A stretch of DNA of 10,967 nucleotides from Desulfosarcina sp. (lineage in GTDB: Bacteria > Desulfobacterota > Desulfobacteria > Desulfobacterales > Desulfosarcinaceae), in the NCBI GenBank assembly GCA_030642405.1, contig DAOWNV010000066.1, positions 1 through 10,967 on the forward strand, given 5' to 3'. A program made the translations under genes and the position numbers. The stretch's first letter is position 1, and each line of letters begins with the position of its first letter. Below, one piece after another: positions 5,491 to 10,967 of the stretch. Under the pieces are notes generated by a model that was not told the origin of the DNA, searched no databases, and worked only from the letters and a program-made list of their open reading frames with translations.

Positions 5491-7017
5491 ATGAAAGGGC
5501 AGTTTTACCAAATCGCCGATATTACCGACATCGACTTGCTGAAATCCCAATTGAGCCAGTATTTTACCCTTGTTGATGAAATCGAGACACGTACCAGGTT
5601 CGAAGTGCTGGACTCTTTTGACTGGCGCCTTTACAGAAATGGATGGGAGCTGATACACAATGGACACCACTGGGAAATTGTTGACCTGGATACGGAACAG
5701 ATGGTCGGTACTATCGTTTTGGATAATGACAGGAAAAAAAAGTTTTGCTGGGATTTTCCCGTTTCCGACTTTTCCGCGCTGCTTTATCCGATATTGGAGA
5801 TGCGCGCGCTTCTTCACGTCGTAACCATCGCCAGACAGACCACCCGACTCAATCTATGCAACAACGATGAAAAGATTGTTGCCCGCCTTGAAATTGAATC
5901 GTTCCATGGCCAAGGTGACGAAAGCCCTGTTCATCGATGCCGCCCGGTTCCGGTTAGAGGATATCAAAAGGAGTTAAAGCTACTACAGGCGTCCATAGAT
6001 GCTCTGACGTTCCCACTTGCCAAGGTTTCTCCCGTTTTTACAATCATCGAGATAAACGGTGTGACTCCCGGCAGCTATTCGTCTAAAATAAACATCTCTT
6101 TGGCACCTGCATTGCCCACCGCTGAAGCTGTCAGACAGATAATGGAAAGCCTGGTTGAGGTTATGCACCTGAATCTTCCAGGCGTCCGACAGGATATCGA
6201 CAGCGAGTTCCTCCACGATTTTCGTGTGTCGGTTAGAAGATCCCGTTCTTTGTTGGGACAATTAAAAGGGGTCCTCGATCCTGAAACAACGGCTTCGCTC
6301 CAGGCCCAATTGAAAAGCATGGGAGCAATCACCGGAAACGTCCGGGATCTGGATGTCTACCTTCTTGAAGAATCTGTGTATAGCAAGCTGGTTCCCGAGG
6401 AACTAAGACCTGGAATTGTTCAATTGTTTCGCACACTCAAAAAAAAGCGCCGATATGCCAAGGATCGAATGATCAAGGCCATGAACGGTGAAGAATTTTC
6501 CTCTTCCATGAAGGCCCTTGATGATTATATCAGCTCGGATCCGCTGGGGGCATCCGATACGCCAGGCAGCACACAGCCTATTTTTGAAATTGCAAAAACA
6601 GTCATCTACAAAAGATATCGGCGCATAGTAAAAAAGGGAAGAAAAATTACGGAGACGACGCCGGATGAGAAACTTCACGAGCTTCGCATTGATTGCAAAA
6701 AATTGCGGTATCTGCTTGAATTTTTTAGTTCTCTTTTTCCCAAAGAGGAGATGAAAAAGCTTATCAAGCAATTGAAACAACTACAGGAGAATCTAGGGGC
6801 TTTTAACGACCTTTCCGTTCAACAGGAATTTCTCGTTGACCATCTGAATTCTATTAAACCGCAGACATCGCAAGTACTCCTGCTGTCTGCCGCCATCGGC
6901 GCATTGGTCGCACGATTGGAGACGGCGCACCAACATGTCCGTTCCCAATTTTTGCATGTTTTTATAGCATTCAATACGCCTGGAAACCAAAAAAGATTCA
7001 AAACTCTTTTTACGTAA
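5491..7017 (+). CDS. CHAD domain protein with degenerate CYTH-like N-terminus
   Basis: A 508-aa protein. The C-terminal part (about residues 210-490) is a CHAD domain, a helical bundle with conserved histidines and many Lys/Arg that binds polyP and targets proteins to polyP granules in other bacteria. Both hallmark repeats are visible: His242 in FLHDFRVSVRRSR and His396 in LHELRIDCKKLRYLLEFF, followed by LGAFNDLSVQ. The first ~200 residues resemble a CYTH/triphosphate-tunnel fold (TRTRFEVLDSFDWRLYRNGWEL at 33-54, RALLHVVTIARQTTRLNL at 105-122) but lack the ExExK metal motif at the N-terminus, so this half is probably catalytically dead. CYTH-CHAD fusions such as the YgiF type normally keep that motif. 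ATG 5491 follows AAAGGATATC. An intact stand-alone CYTH gene lies two genes downstream. The CHAD assignment is secure; the degenerate CYTH is likely. Confidence 0.9.
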   Translation: MKGQFYQIADITDIDLLKSQLSQYFTLVDEIETRTRFEVLDSFDWRLYRNGWELIHNGHHWEIVDLDTEQMVGTIVLDNDRKKKFCWDFPVSDFSALLYPILEMRALLHVVTIARQTTRLNLCNNDEKIVARLEIESFHGQGDESPVHRCRPVPVRGYQKELKLLQASIDALTFPLAKVSPVFTIIEINGVTPGSYSSKINISLAPALPTAEAVRQIMESLVEVMHLNLPGVRQDIDSEFLHDFRVSVRRSRSLLGQLKGVLDPETTASLQAQLKSMGAITGNVRDLDVYLLEESVYSKLVPEELRPGIVQLFRTLKKKRRYAKDRMIKAMNGEEFSSSMKALDDYISSDPLGASDTPGSTQPIFEIAKTVIYKRYRRIVKKGRKITETTPDEKLHELRIDCKKLRYLLEFFSSLFPKEEMKKLIKQLKQLQENLGAFNDLSVQQEFLVDHLNSIKPQTSQVLLLSAAIGALVARLETAHQHVRSQFLHVFIAFNTPGNQKRFKTLFT

Positions 7018-7032
7018 AAACAGGAATCCATC

Positions 7033-7797
7033 TTGAAAATCATCGCACTATATAGCATCAAAGGTGGTGTCGGGAAGACGGCAACTTGTGTCAATCTGGC
7101 CTATCTCGCTGCTCAAAAAAACGTGCCGACCCTACTTTGCGATCTTGACCCACAGGGATCATCAACCTTTTATTTTCGCATTCAACCCAGTGGTAAATAC
7201 AACAGCAAAAAATTCCTCAAAGGCGGGAAAAAAGTCGACAAAGCAATCCGGGGTACCGATTTTGAGTGGTTGGATTTGCTCCCGGCAGATATGTCGTATC
7301 GACATTTAGATATCATGCTCAATGATGTATCTCATTCCCGCACCCGGTTGAGAAGATTGCTTGCCCGGTTCAATGGCGAGTATGAGTACCTGTTTTTGGA
7401 CTGCCCCCCCAATATCACTTTGGTCAGTGAAAACGTGTTCGAAGCAGCCGATGCGATTCTGGTCCCTTTGATTCCAACTACATTGTCTCTTCTTACGTAC
7501 AGGAAGTTAGATCAGTTTTTTTTAGATTCCGACTTGGATAGGACGAAACTCCACCCATTTTTTTCCATGGTTGAACACCGTAAGCGTATGCACCAGGATA
7601 CGATACAGGAAATGGCCGATGAGAATGCCAATTTACTTCAAACAACTATTCCTTACAATGCCGATGTCGAAAAGATGGGGATATATCGGGCGCCATTGAC
7701 CCAATGTCGCCCCAACTCAAACGGATCTATGGCCTTTTCCAAACTCTGGGAAGAGGTCAGCACAAAAATTTTGAAAGGTCATCTAAATGGCGATTGA
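7033..7797 (+). CDS. Orphan ParA/MinD-family ATPase
   Basis: A 254-aa P-loop ATPase of the ParA branch. The deviant Walker A motif SIKGGVGKT has the signature Lys10 and catalytic Lys15; Walker A' is CDLDPQGSST (Asp37, Asp39) and Walker B is YLFLDCPP (Asp123). ParA proteins dimerise on ATP, coat the nucleoid and move plasmids, chromosomes or protein cargo along it. A basic segment lies at residues 54-70 (GKYNSKKFLKGGKKVDK). The start is TTG 7033 with AGGA upstream; no ATG occurs in frame before residue 87. It shares the CHAD reading frame, separated by one TAA and 15 bases. It overlaps the CYTH gene by 11 bases. There is no ParB, parS-like repeat or MinE nearby. Lodged between CHAD and CYTH genes, it probably acts on polyP-related cargo (inference). 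Confidence 0.92.
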   Translation: MKIIALYSIKGGVGKTATCVNLAYLAAQKNVPTLLCDLDPQGSSTFYFRIQPSGKYNSKKFLKGGKKVDKAIRGTDFEWLDLLPADMSYRHLDIMLNDVSHSRTRLRRLLARFNGEYEYLFLDCPPNITLVSENVFEAADAILVPLIPTTLSLLTYRKLDQFFLDSDLDRTKLHPFFSMVEHRKRMHQDTIQEMADENANLLQTTIPYNADVEKMGIYRAPLTQCRPNSNGSMAFSKLWEEVSTKILKGHLNGD

Positions 7798-8263
7798 AAT
7801 AGAGCGCAAGTTTCTGGTGAATACACTTCCTTCATCATTCGATGAAAACAATGGAAAGACCATTCGTCAAGGATATATCCTGGCAGCGGACGAAGGCTTC
7901 GAACTTCGAATTCGGCAAAAACAGACGCGATATTTTCAAACCGTCAAGATGGGAGAAGGGTTGTCGCGAACGGAGATCGAGATCGAATTATCTCAAGAAC
8001 AGTTTCAACAATTATGGCCTCATACCGAAGGTCGGCGGGTAAGCAAGACACGGTTTCTCCTGCCGGTGGGGGAATTCACCGCAGAACTGGATCGATTCTA
8101 CGATCATTTAGCAGGATTGATTCTGGTGGAGGTGGAATTCGATTCGGTTGAGATCAGCAGCAGTTTTGTACCGCCTGATTGGTTCGGCACTGAAGTTACG
8201 GAAGATAAACGCTACAAAAACAAATCACTGGCTGTTCGTGGCATCCCCAATGAAAAGGGATAA
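7787..8263 (+). CDS. CYTH domain protein (triphosphate tunnel metalloenzyme)
   Basis: A 158-aa single-domain CYTH protein with the diagnostic N-terminal ExExK motif (Glu4-Ile-Glu6-Arg-Lys8). The tunnel-lining charged residues follow in order: ELRIRQ (Arg41, Arg43), TVK (Lys54), RTEIEIEL (Arg61, Glu63, Glu65, Glu67), KTRF (Lys87, Arg89), ELDRF (Glu100, Asp102) and VEVEFDS (Glu115, Glu117). Enzymes of this family use two metal ions inside a beta-barrel to hydrolyse inorganic triphosphate (most bacterial short forms), or to make cAMP or thiamine triphosphate products in some branches. In this cluster an inorganic triphosphatase removing short polyP ends is most likely. AAAGG at 7774-7778 supports ATG 7787, inside the ParA 3' end. 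It is the last gene of the + strand run. The fold is certain; the substrate is inferred. Confidence 0.9.
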   Translation: MAIEIERKFLVNTLPSSFDENNGKTIRQGYILAADEGFELRIRQKQTRYFQTVKMGEGLSRTEIEIELSQEQFQQLWPHTEGRRVSKTRFLLPVGEFTAELDRFYDHLAGLILVEVEFDSVEISSSFVPPDWFGTEVTEDKRYKNKSLAVRGIPNEKG

Positions 8264-8340
8264 TGCTCTGATGGCGCAAGTGTAAACAGAAGACGGGCGC
8301 AAGAACAAGCAATTTCGGGTAATTAATAAAAGTCACGATC

Positions 8341-9336
8341 CTAAGCATTTGCCGCAATTTTCGGAACAACCGGTTGGATATGCCGTCTGTACATCAAACG
8401 AACCAGACCGTCTGCAAGACCGATTTGCGGGACTCCGATATTTTCTATCCCCCCCCATTTCATAACGGACATGTAGATTTTTAGTGCTGGAACAATAACG
8501 TCTGCACGGTCCGGTTTTAATCCTAACGTAACAATCCGATCCTCGTAGGAGATCGGCTTCAAACAGGCTTTGACTTTCATCATTTTTTTGTAGGTGATGG
8601 ATTTCCCATCCGTGTGGTTTGCCATTTTTATGATTTTGTTTATATTCCCACCGCTGCCAATCGCATTGATATGGGAAAAATAGGGGGCATGCGTCTTCAC
8701 CCATGCTTTCATTTCCTTCCACTGGGATTTTTTAACCAGTTTTTCAAGCAATCGGATGGTACCGATGTTAAATGATCTGGATTTCGTTTTGTTGTTGGAA
8801 AAGATCGCTATTTCCGTAGAACCGCCACCAACATCCACATACAGCCATGCGCCGCCATCGGTCATGCTGTTCCACGGCTTGTTGGCAAAAATAATTTTGG
8901 CTTCCTCTTCCCCGGAAATAATCCGGATATCCACACCGGTTTGATCCTTTATGCGATTTTTAATTTTCACGCCATTGCTGGATTCACGCATGGCAGAGGT
9001 CGCACAGGCCTGAAAATCCATTGGGTGGTAGGCATTGATGAGATGATTGAACCCTTCAATGGTGCTGACCAGGCGTTCAACATTGTTGTTGGAAATGCCT
9101 CCCTGAATAAAAGCATCCTTGCCTAAACGAATGGGCATACGGATCAAGGAAATTTTTCTGAAATAAGGACCGATTTCCGTGTCGAAGACTTCAGATAAGA
9201 GCAGGCGAACAGCATTCGAGCCAATATCGATTGCCGCAAAGCGGGTGCCGTTGGTTGTAATAATGCCGCCTTTCCCTATCCGTGAAGGCCGAATCATTTT
9301 AGATCCGGCGTTGCTGATAGATTTTAGTGTGGTCAT
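8341..9336 (-). CDS. ppx: Ppx/GppA family exopolyphosphatase, short form
   Basis: A 331-aa member of the Ppx/GppA branch of the actin-like ATPase superfamily, which removes terminal phosphate from polyP or from pppGpp. Visible motifs are the first phosphate loop FAAIDIGSNAVRLLLSEV (33-50), the catalytic-glutamate region SGEEEAKIIF (141-150), the second phosphate loop YVDVGGGSTEIAIF (166-179), INAIGSGGNINKI (223-235), and RADVIVPA (277-284) with GLADGLVRLMY near the end. It lacks the C-terminal HD-like domain of the ~500-aa E. coli enzymes, as many deltaproteobacterial forms do. AAGGTG 8 bases before ATG 9336 fixes the start, which leaves a ~30-residue basic N-terminal extension before the fold. 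It is convergent with the polyP cluster, so it is regulated separately from ppk. PolyP is the likelier substrate from context; GppA activity cannot be excluded. Confidence 0.92.
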   Translation of the reverse strand: MTTLKSISNAGSKMIRPSRIGKGGIITTNGTRFAAIDIGSNAVRLLLSEVFDTEIGPYFRKISLIRMPIRLGKDAFIQGGISNNNVERLVSTIEGFNHLINAYHPMDFQACATSAMRESSNGVKIKNRIKDQTGVDIRIISGEEEAKIIFANKPWNSMTDGGAWLYVDVGGGSTEIAIFSNNKTKSRSFNIGTIRLLEKLVKKSQWKEMKAWVKTHAPYFSHINAIGSGGNINKIIKMANHTDGKSITYKKMMKVKACLKPISYEDRIVTLGLKPDRADVIVPALKIYMSVMKWGGIENIGVPQIGLADGLVRLMYRRHIQPVVPKIAANA

Positions 9337-9454
9337 AACGATTTCACCTTATATACCTGGTAAGGATTGTTCTATGGCGGCGATGCTTAATTTCAAACCG
9401 CATGTAATCGATTAATTGCTTCAAGTGACGTGAATACCGTTGTCTACGATTTAA

Positions 9455-9474
9455 ATGTTAGAACTATGTTAGAA
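9455..9474. promoter_or_regulatory. Tandem repeat ATGTTAGAA with 11-bp period, PhoB-like geometry
   Basis: ATGTTAGAA occurs at 9455-9463 and again at 9466-9474, exactly one helical turn apart. OmpR/PhoB-family response regulators bind head-to-tail repeats of 11 bp, and the Pho box is two CTGTCAT units with that period. The bases only partly match the Pho consensus (T-G-T and the A are shared). The site lies about 120 bp upstream of the exopolyphosphatase start. Binding by a phosphate-response regulator is inference. Confidence 0.3.
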
Positions 9475-9591
9475 AGAGAGTCTTCGGGGACAAGACAGAG
9501 CCAAAAGAAGAACACGCAAAGGCAATATTCCGGTGGCGAGTGGTATTCCAACAATTAACCGATTTTGTGATGCCCTAAAAATATTTTTATT

Positions 9592-9619
9592 TTGAATTGC
9601 GCTAATCATTTACTAACAT
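9592..9619 (+). promoter_or_regulatory. Candidate promoter of the small membrane peptide gene
   Basis: TTGAAT (9592-9597) and TAACAT (9614-9619) are separated by 16 bp, about 55 bases upstream of ATG 9674. An AT palindrome directly upstream (9577-9588) could act as an UP-like or bent element. Assigned by eye. Confidence 0.3.
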
Positions 9620-9673
9620 TTTGATGCTATTTAAGCCAAACACAGTAAACAAAGTTACTGACGGAGATACAAC

Positions 9674-9856
9674 ATGTCTAATGTTTATCTATGCTACCCT
9701 TTATCCGGTTTGCTCCTTTTCATTGGTGCCATTACATTTTTGAAATGTATCGACTATTTGTCGTATAAAAAGCACGAAACGACGATTGGAAAAAAGGGCA
9801 CCAGGAAAAATTCAGATGAATCGAATGCTGTTTCCTGTTGTAACCCCATCATATAG
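9674..9856 (+). CDS. Hypothetical 60-aa single-pass membrane protein
   Basis: Not a recognised family. ATG 9674 is preceded by GGAGA at good spacing, and a promoter candidate lies upstream, so expression is plausible. Residues about 5-29 (YLCYPLSGLLLFIGAITFL and onward) form one hydrophobic segment, followed by a basic, hydrophilic tail (YKKHETTIGKKGTRKN) that would stay in the cytoplasm by the positive-inside rule. The C-terminus ends with a Cys-Cys pair (SCCNPII). There is no lipobox and no signal peptidase site that I can argue for. It sits alone between two minus-strand genes, convergent with the amidohydrolase-like gene. A chance ORF cannot be excluded, but the ribosome site and coherent membrane segment argue for a real gene. 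Confidence 0.5.
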   Translation: MSNVYLCYPLSGLLLFIGAITFLKCIDYLSYKKHETTIGKKGTRKNSDESNAVSCCNPII

Positions 9857-9905
9857 TCTGCCACCGACCTTCTCAAAGAAAGGCCCTGCAGTCATAAGCT
9901 ACCAG

Positions 9906-10742
9906 CTATATGCTATCCGTTTTCCCATACCTATGTAAAAAGTTATTGCTGTGTTCAACCATGGTCTGCCCTATCCCCCGGCGCAAGGCATGGACGACTT
10001 TTTTATGAACCTTGCCCTGTGCTTCATCCATATAGACTTTGGCGATTTCGGTAGGGAGCACCAGAATTCTTGGATCCAATTGGGTCAATCTGCGGCACAG
10101 TTCCCCTTTCCCTTGAAAAACCAAGTTCTCCGCAACAGTGGTATCTACTTCCGGAATCGAAATTTTTTTAAGCCGATCTAACCAGTCATCAATGGCCCCT
10201 GCCCAATATTGACGGTTAATCGCCTTTGTACAGACATTGAATACCGGAGGATAAGAGACACCCTTTTCTACCTGACGGGTGACATTGTAGCTATGGATGT
10301 CGTAGACGATGCAGGCATCAAATCTTTCCAGTACCGCTTTGATCCAACTAATTAAAAAATCGTAAAATTTGTTATATTTCGCCATAGATGCCCGAATCAT
10401 TTCTTTGTTAGGTCGTGTTTTATAAACCCGGATTCCCCAGAATTTTTCCGGTGTAAGGGGCAGAGCATCTTCCGGAGGGCGGTTCAGGTCGTATTCGCTT
10501 CTTGAATCAAGACTCCAAATTGCCGATTCAGCATTTTGAATCATGGTGTCGGTTTCCGGGTCCTCTTCCAGATATCGCTTTTCAGCGTCGATTTTCATCA
10601 AAGGCAATAACTCTTCCCTGACATGGTTTCCAGCGTGAATGGCCGTAGCGATATAAGAGACGGATAAATCCAAAGAAAAGGCGAATCCACCGATTCTCCC
10701 CCGATCTTTATGATTGCTTTCGGTAGGAAAATAGACACTCAT
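9906..10742 (-). CDS. N-formylglutamate amidohydrolase-like zinc hydrolase
   Basis: A 278-aa protein. Motifs typical of the N-formylglutamate amidohydrolase (FGase) superfamily, which shares the zinc-peptidase fold, appear in order: AIHAGNHVREEL (His36), RSEYDLNRPP (81-90) and VYDIHSYN (Asp148, His150), with LPTEIAKVYMDE further on. These His/Glu/Asp residues are the likely zinc ligands and substrate contacts for hydrolysing an amide on a glutamate- or peptide-like substrate. The frame opens at GTG 10799, but that codon has no ribosome site and overlaps the alanine racemase end; ATG 10742 has AGGTGA 7 bases upstream, so I start there, 34 bases after the racemase stop. The shared strand and short gap suggest an operon with the racemase. 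No histidine-degradation genes are visible, so a Hut role is unproven. The substrate is unknown. Confidence 0.7.
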   Translation of the reverse strand: MSVYFPTESNHKDRGRIGGFAFSLDLSVSYIATAIHAGNHVREELLPLMKIDAEKRYLEEDPETDTMIQNAESAIWSLDSRSEYDLNRPPEDALPLTPEKFWGIRVYKTRPNKEMIRASMAKYNKFYDFLISWIKAVLERFDACIVYDIHSYNVTRQVEKGVSYPPVFNVCTKAINRQYWAGAIDDWLDRLKKISIPEVDTTVAENLVFQGKGELCRRLTQLDPRILVLPTEIAKVYMDEAQGKVHKKVVHALRRGIGQTMVEHSNNFLHRYGKTDSI

Positions 10743-10776
10743 TATCTTATCACCTGAAATTATCGGGATATCAAAC

Positions 10777-10967
10777 CTATCGGCAAACCCGTTGAACACG
10801 TGAAGGGATGGATGTTACTATCTCGTAATTGATGGTTCCCACTAATGAGGCGACTTCTTCAGCAGTGATTTGTTCGTCGCCTTGTTTTCCGATGGCTACC
10901 ACCTCATCTTCCAAGGCGACATCGGGAACATGGCTGACGTCCGCCATCACCAAATCCATGCAAACCC
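10777..10967 (-). CDS. alr: Alanine racemase, C-terminal fragment (5' part outside window)
   Basis: The frame runs in from the right edge of the window and ends at 10777. The first visible residues, CMDLVMADVSHVPDV, match the alanine racemase C-terminal beta domain segment in which the Met-Asp pair lines the active-site entrance of the dimer. They are followed by the family's EVVAIGKQGDEQITAEEVA and GTINYEIVTSIPSRVQRV, the standard ending. The enzyme is PLP-dependent and interconverts L- and D-alanine for peptidoglycan synthesis in the cytoplasm. The PLP lysine and the rest of the barrel lie outside the window. The amidohydrolase-like gene follows 34 bases downstream on the same strand. Confidence 0.92.
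   Translation of the reverse strand, partial: VCMDLVMADVSHVPDVALEDEVVAIGKQGDEQITAEEVASLVGTINYEIVTSIPSRVQRVCR

Larger units (their letters stand above)
9337..9673. other. 337-bp divergent intergenic region between ppx and a small membrane peptide gene
   Basis: No coding frame of quality is seen here. It holds the ppx ribosome site (rightmost part of the minus-strand leader), a tandem 9-bp repeat with 11-bp period at 9455-9474, a perfect 12-bp palindrome AAAAATATTTTT at 9577-9588, and a + strand promoter candidate at 9592-9619. A clear minus-strand promoter for ppx was not found by eye; weak boxes such as TTGAAA (9396-9391) lack a good partner. No tRNA, terminator or mobile-element end was recognised. 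Confidence 0.6.

Noticed and set aside
5449..5817. 122-aa minus-strand frame at the start of the CHAD gene
   Set aside because: It is a shadow of the CHAD coding sequence with no ribosome site or recognisable motif.
6403..6780. 125-aa minus-strand frame inside the CHAD domain
   Set aside because: It is antisense to the conserved CHAD histidine repeats; the sense strand is clearly the coding one.
7033..7797. Plasmid or chromosome partition locus (parAB)
   Set aside because: No ParB frame follows, no parS-like repeats are visible, and both neighbours are polyP-related genes.
8264..8340. Possible bidirectional terminator between CYTH and ppx
   Set aside because: The gap contains a repeated GGCGCAAG but no stable inverted repeat followed by a T-run on either strand.
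9577..9588. AAAAATATTTTT palindrome as a terminator or integration site
   Set aside because: It has no GC stem and no flanking repeat or integrase; an AT-rich promoter element is the simpler reading.
10743..10799. GTG 10799 as start of the amidohydrolase-like gene
   Set aside because: It lacks a ribosome site and overlaps alr, whereas ATG 10742 has AGGTGA at ideal spacing and directly precedes the conserved region.

Overview
The window looks like a piece of a Gram-negative chromosome of moderate GC. The closest gene contents I can recall are from Desulfobacterota (Desulfobacterales-type sulfate reducers), but this placement is inferred from the gene set and not from any marker gene. Its core is a polyphosphate (polyP) gene cluster. 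Genes are tightly packed, and several overlap in a way that suggests translational coupling.

Left flank (1-1894): the C-terminal signalling tip of a methyl-accepting chemotaxis protein (+ strand, cut by the window edge). On the minus strand lie a beta-ketoacyl-ACP synthase III-like enzyme with an intact Cys-His-Asn triad and, just downstream of it, a short ORF that looks like a gene remnant. The 205 bp between the synthase and the rightward cluster hold divergent promoter candidates, an 8-bp inverted repeat spaced by 21 bp, and two adjacent AT-rich palindromes.

PolyP cluster (2100-8263, + strand): a 55-aa ribbon-helix-helix regulator; polyphosphate kinase PPK1; a SixA-type histidine phosphatase (ATGA overlap with ppk); a small helix-hairpin-helix protein with a very lysine-rich tail; a large CHAD protein with a degenerate CYTH-like N-terminus; an orphan ParA-type ATPase that starts at TTG; and a stand-alone CYTH (triphosphate tunnel) protein. 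A short Ppx/GppA exopolyphosphatase lies convergently at 8341-9336. Together these genes can make polyP (PPK1), degrade it (Ppx), bind it (CHAD and probably the lysine tails) and handle triphosphates (CYTH). The ParA ATPase and the DNA-binding-fold/lysine-tail protein have no obvious enzymatic role. The most interesting reading of the window is that they place polyP granules on the nucleoid, which is an inference.

Right flank (9337-10967): a 337-bp intergenic stretch with an 11-bp-period tandem repeat reminiscent of a PhoB-type site, a 60-aa single-pass membrane peptide gene, then on the minus strand an N-formylglutamate amidohydrolase-like gene and, upstream of it, the C-terminus of alanine racemase, cut by the window edge.
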